Source of the DNA: CAWBFD01 sp963788115
Lineage (GTDB): Bacteria; Actinomycetota; Thermoleophilia; Solirubrobacterales; 70-9
Direction: 5' to 3'
NCBI GenBank assembly: GCA_963788115.1
Contig: CAWBFD010000004.1
Span: 620,001 to 684,000, forward strand
DNA: 64,000 bases
The translations under genes were made by a program, and so were the position numbers. Under the pieces are notes generated by a model that worked only from the letters and a program-made list of their open reading frames with translations, had not been told where the DNA came from and made no database searches. How positions within the stretch are numbered: the first letter of the stretch is position 1; each line of letters starts with the position of its first letter. Shown here one piece after another: positions 15,911 to 24,957 of the stretch.

Positions 15911-16678
15911 TCAGCGCGGCGGCATCCGCAGGGCCCCGTCGAGCCTGATCGTCTCCCCGTTCAGCATCGGGTTCTCGACGATCTGGACCACGAGCGCCGC
16001 AAACTCGGCGGGATCTCCGAGCCTGTTGGGGAACGGGATCTGGGAGCCGAGCTCGGCGCGCGTCTCCTCCGGCAGCGCCGCCAGGAGCGGGGTATCGAAG
16101 GTCCCGGGCGCGATCGTCATCACCCGGACCCCGCGCCCGGCGAGGTCCCGCGCCGCGGGCAGCGTCATCCCGACGATGCCTCCCTTCGACGCCGAGTAGG
16201 CGACCTGCCCGATCTGGCCGTCGAAGGCGGCGATCGAGGCGGTGTTGACGCAGAGGCCGCGCTCGCCACCGGCATCGGGCTCGTTGGCGGCCATCGCCGA
16301 GGCCGCGAGCCTGAGCACATTGAAGGTGCCGATCAGGTTGACCCGGATCACGGTCTCGAACGGATCGAGGTCGTGGGGCCCTTGCCTGCCCGCGGTCCGC
16401 TGCGCCCACCCGATCCCGGCGCAGCAGACTGAGATCCGCAGTCCACCGGCGCCCTCGGCGGCGGCCTCGACGGCGGCCTTGACCGGCTCGGACTCGGCCA
16501 CGTCCGCCGCGACGAACCGGGCGCGATCGCCGAGCTCCGCAGCAAGCGCCTCCCCCTTCTCGGCGTTGAGGTCCGCGATCACCACGCTCGCGCCCTCGGC
16601 GTGGAGGCGCCTGACGGTCGCCGCGCCGAGGCCGGATGCGCCGCCCACCACCAGGACGCTGGCTCCCTCGACCCTCAT
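15911..16678 (-). CDS. SDR family oxidoreductase (3-hydroxyacyl-CoA dehydrogenase-like)
   Basis: A 255-residue short-chain dehydrogenase. The NAD-binding motif is GGASGLG at about residues 12-18, the structural CCAG lies near 85-88, and the catalytic Ser and YSASK are near 150 and 163-167. The length and segments such as GIVGMTLPAARDLAGRG and PFPNRLGDPAEFA fit the HSD17B10-like 3-hydroxyacyl-CoA dehydrogenases of beta-oxidation. The minus-strand start has TAGAGT nine bases upstream and no ribosome site. It is divergent to egtB. Confidence 0.88.
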   Translation of the reverse strand: MRVEGASVLVVGGASGLGAATVRRLHAEGASVVIADLNAEKGEALAAELGDRARFVAADVAESEPVKAAVEAAAEGAGGLRISVCCAGIGWAQRTAGRQGPHDLDPFETVIRVNLIGTFNVLRLAASAMAANEPDAGGERGLCVNTASIAAFDGQIGQVAYSASKGGIVGMTLPAARDLAGRGVRVMTIAPGTFDTPLLAALPEETRAELGSQIPFPNRLGDPAEFAALVVQIVENPMLNGETIRLDGALRMPPR

Positions 16679-16734
16679 CGCGGCGTGACTCTACGACTCC
16701 GTAACAGCCGACGGGTTCGTCCGACTACCCTTCG

Positions 16735-17949
16735 ATGATCGCGGCGCCGACCCGGGCAATCACCAAGGACGCGATCGCCGAGCGCCTCGCCGAGGCGCGG
16801 GAGCGAACCCTGGCCCTCGTCGCGCCGCTTTCCGACGACCAGCTCAACCGCGTCTACTCGCCGATCCTCAGCCCGCTCGCCTGGGATCTGGGGCACATCG
16901 CCAACTTCGAGGAGGAGTGGCTGGTGCAGACAATCGGCGGGCGTGAGCCGCTCGACGGTGAGCTCGGCCGGTTCTACGACGCGATCGAGAACCCCCGCGC
17001 CACCCGCAACGAGCTGCCGATCCTGCGCGGGGAGCGGCTGCGCAGCTACATGGACGGGGTCCGCGAGCGCACCCTCGAGGTGCTGGATGAGATCGACCTC
17101 GAGGGGACCGACGACCCCGTGGTTCACGACGGCTTCGTCTACGAGATGCTGCTCGCGCACGAGCACCAGCACAACGAGACGATGCTCCAGCTGCTGCAGA
17201 TGGTCGAGCGCTACGAGCCGCTCGAGCGCGATCCGGGCCCTGACGCCGAGCCGACCTCGGAGAGGCCCGAGATGGTCAGGGTCGATGGGGGGGAGGTCGA
17301 GATCGGGGCGCCGCCAGGAGGGTTCGCGTACGACAACGAGCGCCCTCGCCACACGATCGAGCTCAAGCAGTTCTGGATCGACCGGACGCCGGTCACCAAC
17401 GCCGAGTTCGCGGTGTTCGTGGCCGACACCGGGGCCGAGGCCCCGATGTACTGGGAGCACGACGGCGCCGAGGGCTGGGTGCGGACCGCGATGGGCACGA
17501 CCGAGCCGCTCGACCCGCGCCAGCCGGTGATCCACGTCGACTTCCACCAGGCCGAGGCCTTCGCGCGCTGGGCCGGGAAGCGGCTGCCGACCGAGCTCGA
17601 GTGGGAGACCGCGGCAGCCGGGTCGCGCGTGGAGCGGGCGAACCTCGACCAGCTCGCGTTTGGCCCCGCGCCCGCCGGCGCCTACGGCGACGCCCCGTCC
17701 GACTGCGGCGCGGTGCAGATGCTGGGCGACGTCTGGGAGTGGACCTCATCCGACTTCACCGCCTACCGCGGCTTCGAGGCCTTTCCCTACCCGGAGTACT
17801 CCGAGGTCTTCTTCGGCTCCGACTACAAGGTGCTCCGCGGCGGCTCCTGGGCCAGCAGGCGCAACGTGATCCGGCCCAGCTTCCGCAACTGGGATCTCCC
17901 GCAGCGCCGCCAGATCTTCGCCGGGCTGCGCTGCGCGAGGGACGCGTAG
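16735..17949 (+). CDS. egtB: Ergothioneine biosynthesis protein EgtB (sulfoxide synthase)
   Basis: A 404-residue non-haem iron enzyme that joins hercynine to a thiol (gamma-glutamylcysteine or cysteine) with oxygen. The N-terminal DinB-like domain supplies the iron ligands His54 (LGHIANFEEEW) and His142/His146 (HEHQHNETM). The C-terminal formylglycine-generating-enzyme fold runs from about 180, with GGEVEIG, FWIDRTPVTNAEF and the end motif VLRGGSW...R.SFRNW. The next gene is egtD two bases after the stop, so the pair makes the core pathway. No egtA, egtC or egtE is present here. A TACCCT box lies three bases before the ATG. Confidence 0.95.
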   Translation: MIAAPTRAITKDAIAERLAEARERTLALVAPLSDDQLNRVYSPILSPLAWDLGHIANFEEEWLVQTIGGREPLDGELGRFYDAIENPRATRNELPILRGERLRSYMDGVRERTLEVLDEIDLEGTDDPVVHDGFVYEMLLAHEHQHNETMLQLLQMVERYEPLERDPGPDAEPTSERPEMVRVDGGEVEIGAPPGGFAYDNERPRHTIELKQFWIDRTPVTNAEFAVFVADTGAEAPMYWEHDGAEGWVRTAMGTTEPLDPRQPVIHVDFHQAEAFARWAGKRLPTELEWETAAAGSRVERANLDQLAFGPAPAGAYGDAPSDCGAVQMLGDVWEWTSSDFTAYRGFEAFPYPEYSEVFFGSDYKVLRGGSWASRRNVIRPSFRNWDLPQRRQIFAGLRCARDA

Positions 17950-17951
17950 CG

Positions 17952-18941
17952 ATGCCGGCGGAGCGCTCGGTCGAGGTCACGATCAACGTCCACCTGCCGC
18001 CGGGCGGGCCGCTCTCGGGGATGGCCGCCGACGTCCGTGCCGGGCTGACCAAGCCGTTCAAGGAGCTCTCGCCCCGCTACTTCTACGACGAGCGCGGCTG
18101 CCAGCTGTTCGAGGCGATCACCGAGCTGCCCGAGTACTACCCGACGCGCGCCGAACGGGCGATCCTGGAGCTTCACGGGCCCGAGATCGTGGCGGGCGCG
18201 GGTGACCCGGCGACCCTGATCGAGCTCGGGTCGGGCTCGGCATCGAAGACCCGGGTGCTGCTGGACGCGATGCGGGAGGCCGGTTGCCTCGAGGCCTACG
18301 CGCCTGTGGACATCGCCGAGGAGGTCACGCGCGAGACCGCGACCCGGATCGCCGACGAGTACGGCATCGATGTCCACGGACTCGTCTGCGACTACGAGCT
18401 CGATCTCGAGCGGATCCCGCTCGGTGGCCCGAGGACGATCGCCTTTCTGGGCGGCACGATCGGGAACTTCGAGCCGGCGCAGCGCGCCAGCTTCCTGCGC
18501 CGGGTCGCCAATCTGCTCGGCCCCGAGGACCACTTCCTGCTGGGTACCGACCTGATCAAGGAGCCGGCGACGCTCGAGGCCGCCTACAACGACGCTGCCG
18601 GGGTCACCGCCGAGTTCAACAAGAACGTGCTCGCCGTACTCAACCGTGAGCTCGGTGCGGACTTCGACCTCGACGCCTTCGAGCACGTTGCCTTCTGGGA
18701 TGACGAGAACCTGTGGGTGGACATCCGCCTGCGCTCGCTCGCGCGCCAGATCGTGGACATCACGGCGCTCGAGATGCTGGTGCCATTCGAGCGTGGGGAG
18801 GAGATGCGGACCGAGGTGACGACCAAGTTCGCGCGTGCTGGGCTCGACCGCATCTATCGCGAGGCCGGGCTCGAGCTGGTCGAGTGGTGGACCGACCCGG
18901 AAGATCTCTTCGGGTTGTCGCTGGCGCGCGCGGTCGAGTAG
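17952..18941 (+). CDS. egtD: L-histidine N-alpha-methyltransferase EgtD
   Basis: A 329-residue SAM-dependent methyltransferase that trimethylates histidine to hercynine. The SAM motif LIELGSGSASKT is near residues 90-101. The conserved YFYDERGCQLFEAITELPEYY block near 42-62 and FLGGTIGNF near 167 are family hallmarks. The ATG two bases after the egtB stop gives the expected length; an upstream frame through egtB is not real. The stop codon falls in the first unit of a 24-bp tandem duplication, so a fuller C-terminus is not hidden beyond it. Confidence 0.96.
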   Translation: MPAERSVEVTINVHLPPGGPLSGMAADVRAGLTKPFKELSPRYFYDERGCQLFEAITELPEYYPTRAERAILELHGPEIVAGAGDPATLIELGSGSASKTRVLLDAMREAGCLEAYAPVDIAEEVTRETATRIADEYGIDVHGLVCDYELDLERIPLGGPRTIAFLGGTIGNFEPAQRASFLRRVANLLGPEDHFLLGTDLIKEPATLEAAYNDAAGVTAEFNKNVLAVLNRELGADFDLDAFEHVAFWDDENLWVDIRLRSLARQIVDITALEMLVPFERGEEMRTEVTTKFARAGLDRIYREAGLELVEWWTDPEDLFGLSLARAVE

Positions 18942-18979
18942 GACCCCACCTCCCCGGTCGAGTAGGACCCCACCTCCCC
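18932..18979. repeat. 24-bp tandem duplication across the egtD stop
   Basis: Two identical 24-bp units (18932-18955 and 18956-18979), each containing the codons for Val-Glu-stop and the tract GGACCCCACCTCCCC. The second unit is non-coding. It looks like a recent slippage duplication. Confidence 0.9.
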
Positions 18980-19072
18980 GGCCGGGGGCGCCGCCGTCGA
19001 GCGCGGGATTGAGCCGAGTATGTCGGCTCGATTCCGCAGTCATTGAGAGGCGGAGTCGACGCCAGCGGAGGC

Positions 19073-20011
19073 CTACCCGGGCGCCAATGCCTCGATCAGC
19101 TCACCCATTCGCTCCGGCGGCGCCACGGGCAGCATGATCGGCAACGTGATCCCGGCCTCGACGAACGCCCCGACCCGTTCCCGGATCTGCTCGGTGGTGC
19201 CGAAGAGAAAGGTGTCCTCGATCAGGTCCCACGGCGCGGCGGCCGCGGCGGCCTCCCGATCCTTCGCGGCCCACGCCTTCACCATCTCGTCGATCCGCTC
19301 GCCGTATCCGAGCCACCGGAAGAACGCCTCGTAGACGGGGACGGTCGCGTAGGAGGCGAACATGAACCGCGCCAGGGGCTCGACCTCCTCACGGTTGCCC
19401 GGGATGCAGAAGAAACGGCAGAGCAGCTCGAACCGCTCGGGCGCGCCCTCGAGCTCGGCCATCACCTGCGGCATCCCCTCGAGCGGAACGTAGTTGGTGA
19501 ACGCCCCGTCGGCCTTCTCCACCGCGAGCCGGAGCATCTTGCCGCGCAGCGCAGCGAGGACGATCGGCGGCGGCTCCGCCGGCGCCTGCTCCAGGCGGAA
19601 GCCCGAGTCCGTGCGCTCGCCGGCGAGAGCCGTGCGAAGGAAGTCGACCGTCTCCGAGACCTTCGTCAGCGGCCGCCGGAACGGGATCCGGTTCCAGCCC
19701 TCGACGATCCGGTCCGAGGATGCCCCGATGCCCAAGACGAAGCGTCCCTCGCTTGCATCGGCGAGCGCCGCGGCCTGCTGTGCGAGCAACGCGGGCCCCC
19801 GGGTAAAGACGCCGACGACGCCGGTTCCAAGGCGGGCCCGCTCGGTCCACTGGCAGGCGAGCGCCAGCGGCGTGAACCCGTCCGGCCCGTTGGTCTCCCC
19901 GCTCCAGAGGTCGGTGTAACCGGCGGCCTCGGCCCGGCGGGCGAGGTCGCGGTGGTCGTGGAGCGCAACCGAGGGCAGCGGCAGCGTCAGGCCCCAGCGT
20001 CCGGCGGACAT
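19073..20011 (-). CDS. LLM class F420-dependent oxidoreductase
   Basis: A 312-residue luciferase-like TIM-barrel protein. It starts with GLTLPLPSVALHDHRDLARR and the segment YTDLWSGETNGPDGFTPLA. ASEGRFVLGIGASS (about 85-98) is the family's cofactor-proximal region. In F420-producing actinobacteria such proteins reduce or oxidise varied substrates; the substrate is not predictable. On the minus strand a TAGGGT box sits eight bases before the ATG with no ribosome site. It is divergent from the next gene, which also has a TAnnnT box just before its start. Confidence 0.88.
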   Translation of the reverse strand: MSAGRWGLTLPLPSVALHDHRDLARRAEAAGYTDLWSGETNGPDGFTPLALACQWTERARLGTGVVGVFTRGPALLAQQAAALADASEGRFVLGIGASSDRIVEGWNRIPFRRPLTKVSETVDFLRTALAGERTDSGFRLEQAPAEPPPIVLAALRGKMLRLAVEKADGAFTNYVPLEGMPQVMAELEGAPERFELLCRFFCIPGNREEVEPLARFMFASYATVPVYEAFFRWLGYGERIDEMVKAWAAKDREAAAAAAPWDLIEDTFLFGTTEQIRERVGAFVEAGITLPIMLPVAPPERMGELIEALAPG

Positions 20012-20054
20012 CGAGCGCGACCCTATCCCACCGCTCGGGGGTTAGGGTCCGTCC

Positions 20055-20531
20055 ATGAAGCTCGAGCGCTGGGAGGTGATCGGCATCGTCTCGGGGGCGG
20101 TCCTGATCCTGTCGCTCCTCTTCCTGACGTGGTACTCGCTCGAGCAGACCCCCGGCCGAGCGCAGGGGGAGGACTTCGTCTGCGGCGCCGGCGAGTTCGA
20201 TTGCACCGGGTTCGAGACCTTTCCGATCCTTCGCTGGCTCCTCATCCTCGGCGCCCTCGCGCCCCTGATCCTCACCTACATCCTGGTCCGCGGCCACGAG
20301 CTCTCGTGGCCCCCGGGTGAGATGACGATGCTGGTCGGGCTGATCGCATTCGTCCTCATCGCCTACAACGGGATCCTTGATCGGCCTGGGAGCGGAACCG
20401 AGGAGACCGGGGTCGAGCTCGCGATTGGCTACTGGGTCGCGCTCCTTGCCACGGTCGGCATCGCGGTCGCGGGCTTTCTCCGCTCCAAGGAGGGCCAGCG
20501 GGACGTGCGCAGGACCCCGGGCACGGTCTAA
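20055..20531 (+). CDS. Membrane protein of unknown function, four helices
   Basis: A 158-residue protein with hydrophobic helices at about residues 7-27, 57-78, 86-104 and 123-145. A Cys pair in the first extracytoplasmic loop (FVCGAGEFDCTGF) may form a disulfide. TAGGGT lies six bases before the ATG, suggesting a leaderless mRNA. The composition and helices make it a credible gene, but I recognise no family. It is 99 bases upstream of glpX, which has its own promoter. Confidence 0.75.
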   Translation: MKLERWEVIGIVSGAVLILSLLFLTWYSLEQTPGRAQGEDFVCGAGEFDCTGFETFPILRWLLILGALAPLILTYILVRGHELSWPPGEMTMLVGLIAFVLIAYNGILDRPGSGTEETGVELAIGYWVALLATVGIAVAGFLRSKEGQRDVRRTPGTV

Positions 20532-20593
20532 GTGGTCGCCGCCGCAATTACGGTCCCGTTGCGACGGAGACCACTGGCGTCCGTCCTGGGCGG

Positions 20594-20623
20594 TTGACCC
20601 GGGCCAGCCGGAGGTACTACGGT
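20594..20623 (+). promoter_or_regulatory. glpX promoter (leaderless)
   Basis: TTGACC (20594-20599), an 18-base spacer and TACGGT (20618-20623), seven bases before the glpX ATG. Transcription would start at or next to the A of the start codon. No ribosome site exists in the gap. Confidence 0.7.
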
Positions 20624-20630
20624 CTGAGCC

Positions 20631-21662
20631 ATGGCTGCGGAGGCGCCGAGCGTCATCTCTCACGACGTGCGCTCGGGATCGCACCCCGATCGCAACCTCG
20701 CGCTCGAGCTGGTCCGCGTGACCGAGGCCGCGGCCCTGGCCGCGGCGCGCTGGGTCGGCAAGGGGGAGAAGGAAGCCGCCGACGGGGCCGCGGTCGACGC
20801 GATGCGGCTGATGCTGGACACGGTCCCGATGGACGGGGTGGTGGTCATCGGCGAGGGGGAGAAGGATGAGGCGCCGATGCTCTACAACGGCGAGCGGATT
20901 GGCGACGGCAGCCCGCCCGAGGTCGACATCGCGGTCGATCCGCTGGAGGGCACGCGGCTGACCGCTCGCGGGATGCCGGCGGCCCTGGCGGTGATCGCCC
21001 TGTCGGAGCGGGGGACGATGTTCGACCCCGGGCCCTGCGTCTACATGGAGAAGATCGCCGGCGGGACCGACATCGCCGACTGCCTCAGCCTCGACGATCC
21101 CCTCCCGGAGGTGATCCGGCGGGTGGCCGAGCGCCGCGGCCACACGATGGGGGACGTCACCGTGATCATGCTCGACCGCCCGCGCCACGAGGACGCGGTC
21201 AAGGAGATCCACGAGTGCGGCGCCCGCATTCGCTTCATCGCCGACGGCGATGTCTCGGCGGCGCTCTTCGCCGTCTCGGAACGGACCGGGGTCGACCTCC
21301 TGTGGGGCATCGGCGGCACCCCGGAGGGGGTGCTGTCCGCCGCCGCGATCAAGTGCCTCGGGGGCCAGATACTCGGCCGGCTGTGGCCGCGCGACGAGGA
21401 GGAGCGCAGGGCCGCCGTCGACGCGGGCTACGACCTCGACGAGGTGCTCGACGCCGATCGCCTGGTCGCCGGCGACGACGTCTTCTTCGCGGCCACCGGC
21501 GTCACCGACGGGGAGCTCCTGCAGGGGGTCCGCTACCCGGGCGGGGGCAAGGCGTCCACCGAGTCCCTCGTGATGCGCTCGCGCTCGGGAACGGTCCGCA
21601 CCGTCCAGGCCCGCCACGACCAGGCGAAGCTGCGCGAGGTCACGGGCGGCCGCTACGGATAG
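20631..21662 (+). CDS. glpX: Class II fructose-1,6-bisphosphatase
   Basis: A 343-residue GlpX-type phosphatase of gluconeogenesis, the usual fructose-bisphosphatase in actinobacteria. Metal and substrate motifs are visible: VVIGEGEKDEAPML near 67-80, DPLEGTRLTARG near 103-114 and the GIGGTPEGVLSAAAIKCLGG region near 225-245. The length matches the family. The last 23 bases overlap the convergent YihY/BrkB-type gene. Confidence 0.96.
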   Translation: MAAEAPSVISHDVRSGSHPDRNLALELVRVTEAAALAAARWVGKGEKEAADGAAVDAMRLMLDTVPMDGVVVIGEGEKDEAPMLYNGERIGDGSPPEVDIAVDPLEGTRLTARGMPAALAVIALSERGTMFDPGPCVYMEKIAGGTDIADCLSLDDPLPEVIRRVAERRGHTMGDVTVIMLDRPRHEDAVKEIHECGARIRFIADGDVSAALFAVSERTGVDLLWGIGGTPEGVLSAAAIKCLGGQILGRLWPRDEEERRAAVDAGYDLDEVLDADRLVAGDDVFFAATGVTDGELLQGVRYPGGGKASTESLVMRSRSGTVRTVQARHDQAKLREVTGGRYG

Positions 21663-22569
21663 GCTCCGCCGGGGTCGGCTCGCCGTGCCAACCGGGCGTG
21701 TCGAGCCGGCCGGTGTCGTGCAGCTCGTAGCGCAGGGCGTTGATCACCGCACCGGCCATCAGCGACAGGCTCAGCACGTAGAACCAGATCAGCGCCACCA
21801 GCACGAAGCCGATCGCGCCGCCGACCTCCTCGACGCCTGAGATCTGGGCGAGGTAGAAGGGGAAGACGGCGTTGGCGACGCCCGCGGTGACCGTCACGAA
21901 CAGTGCCCCCGGCCAGACCCCACACCACGGCACGTGGCCCTTGGGCACGAAGTAGTAGATCGAGCAGCAGATCGCGAACACGGCGATCAGCGTCGCAACC
22001 AGCAGCAGGGCGCTGGCGAGACCCTGGATCGATCCCAGGCCGAACGGAAGGTCGTCCGCGCCCGAGACGATCAGGGCCTCCAGGGTGGGGATGATCACGG
22101 TCGCCGCGAGGAACAGGGTGAGGCCGAGCAGCATCACGATCGCGAACCGCTTCTGCTCGAGCCAGCCTCGGCACTGGACGTGGTAGATGCGGCAGAAGGC
22201 GGTGTCCATGGCCCCCCAGAACGACGTCCCGATCCAGACCGCGGCGATGGCCGCGACCACCCCGATCGTGGTCGAGCTCTCGCGGACCCGATCGACCGTG
22301 TTCTCGAGCGTCTGTAGCTCGACCGCCGGGAACAGGCGCTGCAGGTCGAGCAGCACGCTCTCCTCGATGTCGGAGCTCTGAAGGACCTGCCCGAAGACGA
22401 ACAGCGCCAGCAGCGCGAACGGGAACAGAGCCAGGACCAGGTTGTAGGCGACCATGCCGGCGAGGCCGGTGATGTTCTCGTCGTACGCTCGGCGCCAGAA
22501 GGCGCTCAGGTAGGAGGCGGGACCAGCTTGCTGCGAGTTCCCCGCGAAGAGCGACAAGCGCGGCGTCAA
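21640..22569 (-). CDS. YihY/virulence factor BrkB family membrane protein
   Basis: A 309-residue inner-membrane protein with six or so helices. YDENITGLAGMVAYNLVLALFPF at about 30-52 (first helix) and the late GVWPGALFVTVTAGVANAVFPFY block are characteristic of the YihY/BrkB family, whose transport function is unsettled. The TTG start overlaps the stop of the upstream gene (TTGA), so both are likely coupled. Confidence 0.9.
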   Translation of the reverse strand: MTPRLSLFAGNSQQAGPASYLSAFWRRAYDENITGLAGMVAYNLVLALFPFALLALFVFGQVLQSSDIEESVLLDLQRLFPAVELQTLENTVDRVRESSTTIGVVAAIAAVWIGTSFWGAMDTAFCRIYHVQCRGWLEQKRFAIVMLLGLTLFLAATVIIPTLEALIVSGADDLPFGLGSIQGLASALLLVATLIAVFAICCSIYYFVPKGHVPWCGVWPGALFVTVTAGVANAVFPFYLAQISGVEEVGGAIGFVLVALIWFYVLSLSLMAGAVINALRYELHDTGRLDTPGWHGEPTPAEPIRSGRP

Positions 22570-22991
22570 GGCCGCTCCGCGTCGCCGCGCATCGCCTCGA
22601 GCGCCCGGTTGGCGATGCGAATCCCGAGCGTCGCAGCCTCGGCGGCGATCGCCACCCCTGCCCAGGCCAGGTCCTCGAGCCCTCGCTGGCCGGCGGGCGA
22701 GGCGGCCTCGTCAAGGCTCGTCTCCACGTGCTCGGACGGCTCGGTGGTCTCCGCCCGCTCCTCTCTGCCTGGCTCGGGAGGATGGCCCATTGCCTCGTGC
22801 GTGACCGGCGCCGCAGCCTCTTCGGGCGCCGCCGGCGCTCGTCGCGGACTGCGCCTGCCCGGTCTCGAGCGGGGCAGGCTGCCGAAGACCCCCGTGGCCT
22901 CAACCTCATCGCCGGCACCCGGCGCGGCGTCCGCCGCGGACTCGGGGCTGCCGGTCGGATCACGTTCGGGCTTTCGCTCGCCGTCTCCCAT
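22566..22991 (-). CDS. Hypothetical protein with disordered N-terminus
   Basis: A 141-residue protein, Pro/Ala/Glu/Arg-rich and probably disordered for about 95 residues. It ends in an Ala-rich amphipathic helix (LEDLAWAGVAIAAEAATLGIRIANRALEAM). I chose the ATG at 22991; a TTG six codons earlier is possible. Its stop overlaps the start of the BrkB-type gene, so it may be an accessory of that membrane protein. No family recognised. Confidence 0.6.
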   Translation of the reverse strand: MGDGERKPERDPTGSPESAADAAPGAGDEVEATGVFGSLPRSRPGRRSPRRAPAAPEEAAAPVTHEAMGHPPEPGREERAETTEPSEHVETSLDEAASPAGQRGLEDLAWAGVAIAAEAATLGIRIANRALEAMRGDAERP

Positions 22992-23034
22992 AGGGGTATT
23001 CCAGCGCAACCGTGGGACGAGGGCGCCCTGCCCC

Positions 23035-23063
23035 TTGACTTCAAAAAATGTAGCGACTACTCT
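23035..23063 (+). promoter_or_regulatory. Housekeeping-type promoter of the primary sigma factor gene
   Basis: TTGACT (23035-23040), a spacer of exactly 17 bases and TACTCT (23058-23063). This is the best sigma-70-type promoter in the window. Transcription from about 23070 leaves a leader of roughly 130-175 bases before the sigma factor start, unlike the leaderless pattern of many neighbours. Confidence 0.8.
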
Positions 23064-23246
23064 ACGAACACTCGTTTGAGCACCTGCGCGCTGGGAACTT
23101 CCCCTGGTAGGGCGAGCAGATCAAGCTGATCCTGCGTTTAGTCGGCAGCGGCGAAGGTCTCGGACTCGCGGAAACCGGACCGGACCGTCCTTGAGGGCGT
23201 GCCGAGAGGCCGATACAAAAGTAGAGAAGAGGAAGACCCAGCGAGA

Positions 23247-24350
23247 ATGCTAGTTGCGGAACTTCAGGAGCTCGAGGAGGTAAAGACCCTCCTCGCCAAG
23301 GGGCAGCAGGAGGGTGTGATCGCGTACGGCGAGGTCGCGAACGCGCTCTCCGAGGTCGACGTCGAGGAGTCTGACATCGAGGAGCTCTATGGCTACCTCG
23401 AGGGCCAGGGCGTCGAGCTGATCGACGATCCGGATCCGAGCGAGGCCAGTCCGGCGGCTGAGCCGACCGACGGCAAGCGCGGCAAGCGGCGCAAGCAGGC
23501 CGCCGCACTCGACCTGAAGCCGGACATGACGACGGATTCCCTGCAGCTGTTCCTCAAGGACATCGGCAAGGTCCGGCTGCTGACCGCCCAGGAGGAGGTC
23601 GATCTGGCGAAGCGGATCGAGCGCGGCGACCTCGACGCCAAGCAGAAGATGGTCGAATCGAACCTCCGGCTGGTCGTCTCCATCGCCAAGAACTATCGAA
23701 ACCAGGGCCTCCCGTTCCTCGACCTGATCCAGGAGGGCACCCTGGGCCTCGTGCGCGCGGCCGAGAAGTTCGATTACCGCAAGGGGTTCAAATTCTCCAC
23801 ATACGCCACCTGGTGGATCCGGCAGGCGATCGCCCGCGCCCTCGCCGACAAGGCGCGCACCATCCGGATCCCGGTGCACGTTGTCGAGAAGCTGAACAAG
23901 ATCGGCCGCGCGGAGCGCAAGCTCGTGACCGAGCTCGGTCGCGAGCCGACCCCCGACGAGATCGCCGAGGTGACCGGGATCGACCCGGACGAGGTCGACC
24001 AGATCAAGCGCTCGGCCCAGGCGCCGGTTTCGCTGGAGAAGCCGGTGGGCGACGAGGAGGAGTCCGAGTTCGGCCAGTTCATCGCCGACGAGAAGGCCGA
24101 GTCGCCGTTCGAGCGCGCGGCCGACCTGCTGACCAAGGAGGCGCTGCGCGAAGCGCTCGAGAATCTCTCCTACCGCGAGCGGCGCGTGCTCGAGCTTCGC
24201 TACGGGCTCGGCGGCGAGCACCCGAGGACGCTGGACGAGGTCGGGCGCACCTTCAACGTCACCCGCGAGCGCATCCGCCAGATCGAGAACCAATCGCTGA
24301 AGAAGCTGCAGTCGCTCGCTGAGGCCCAAAAGCTCCGCGAAGTCGCCTGA
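23247..24350 (+). CDS. rpoD: Primary RNA polymerase sigma factor (RpoD/SigA)
   Basis: A sigma-70 of 367 residues from the ATG at 23247. A GTG at 23199 would add 16 residues, but those codons (AGA, AGT, AAA) are unlike the rest of the gene. Region 1.1-like helices come first, then region 1.2 (LQLFLKDIGKVRLLTAQEE) and region 2 (LRLVVSIAKNY, DLIQEGTLGLVRAAEKFDY, FSTYATWWIRQAI). Region 3 follows, and region 4 ends with RERIRQIENQSLKKLQ. All parts are intact, as for a housekeeping sigma. A consensus promoter lies upstream and a hairpin just downstream. Confidence 0.96.
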   Translation: MLVAELQELEEVKTLLAKGQQEGVIAYGEVANALSEVDVEESDIEELYGYLEGQGVELIDDPDPSEASPAAEPTDGKRGKRRKQAAALDLKPDMTTDSLQLFLKDIGKVRLLTAQEEVDLAKRIERGDLDAKQKMVESNLRLVVSIAKNYRNQGLPFLDLIQEGTLGLVRAAEKFDYRKGFKFSTYATWWIRQAIARALADKARTIRIPVHVVEKLNKIGRAERKLVTELGREPTPDEIAEVTGIDPDEVDQIKRSAQAPVSLEKPVGDEEESEFGQFIADEKAESPFERAADLLTKEALREALENLSYRERRVLELRYGLGGEHPRTLDEVGRTFNVTRERIRQIENQSLKKLQSLAEAQKLREVA

Positions 24351-24361
24351 GCGGCGTAGGC

Positions 24362-24380
24362 GGCTGCTATCCAAGCAGCC
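24362..24380 (+). terminator. Stem-loop after rpoD
   Basis: Perfect 7-bp arms GGCTGCT and AGCAGCC around the loop ATCCA, beginning 12 bases after the rpoD stop. There is no T-run, as often in GC-rich actinobacteria. A second hairpin (24422-24438, CGTGTGC/GCACACG) follows. Confidence 0.55.
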
Positions 24381-24581
24381 CACCGGTATGGAATCGGCGC
24401 CCAGCGCAGTCATCGGTGGCTCGTGTGCCGAGCACACGTCGCTCCCTGCTTCCGGCGCTGTGCTTGGCTCTGGCCGCTCAGGAGGCTACTTCAGTTGGTA
24501 AAGCATTGAGCTATACTCGGCTGGCCGGCGCCGGTGGTAGCTGATGGCACAAGGATGCTCCCCGGGCGCGGCTAGAGGCCA

Positions 24582-24923
24582 ATGTTCGATCCGACCTGCC
24601 CCGTCTGCCGAACCGCCGAGATCATCTCCGGTAAGTGGACGCTGCTCGTCATCCGCGACCTCGCTGAGGGCAGCCGACGCTTCTGCGAGCTCGAGCGCTC
24701 GCTCGAGGGGATCAGCCCGCGGACGCTTTCGCTGCGCCTCCGTGCGCTCGAGGAGCACGGCATCGTCGAGCGCCACACCTATCCCGAGGTCCCGCCCCGG
24801 GTCGAGTACGCGCTCACCTCGAAGGGCGCCGCGCTGGTGCCCCTGATCGAGGACATGCGCGCCTACGGGCGCCGCTGGCTGCCGGTCGACACCCGCGAGC
24901 CCGAAGCCGCAGTCGCTGTGTAG
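24582..24923 (+). CDS. HxlR family transcriptional regulator
   Basis: A 113-residue winged-helix protein. It has the family opening CPVCRTAEIISGKWTLLVIRDL, with the Cys pair at residues 6 and 9, then the recognition helix region ISPRTLSLRLRALEEHGIVER and a wing (YPEVPPRVEYALTSKG). HxlR proteins often sense electrophiles or oxidants through the N-terminal Cys. A TATACT box at 24512-24517 may be its -10 element. The neighbour downstream is a convergent zinc-free MDR oxidoreductase, a common target of such regulators. Confidence 0.92.
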   Translation: MFDPTCPVCRTAEIISGKWTLLVIRDLAEGSRRFCELERSLEGISPRTLSLRLRALEEHGIVERHTYPEVPPRVEYALTSKGAALVPLIEDMRAYGRRWLPVDTREPEAAVAV

Positions 24924-24957
24924 CGGCACCACCGTCGAGCGTTGACGGGTTTTCCGC

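Noticed and set aside
16735..17949. EgtB as the formylglycine-generating enzyme for the nearby sulfatase
   Set aside because: It shares the FGE fold but has the N-terminal DinB-like iron ligands and is followed directly by egtD, so it belongs to ergothioneine synthesis.
18932..18979. The 24-bp tandem repeat as a CRISPR or regulatory array
   Set aside because: Only two units without spacers, created across a stop codon; simple slippage duplication explains it.
24481..24540. A tRNA-like stretch (TCAGTTGGTAAAGC) after rpoD
   Set aside because: It resembles a D-arm but there is no matching acceptor stem, anticodon arm or TTCRA arm downstream. I treat it as chance, with a TATACT box possibly belonging to the HxlR promoter.
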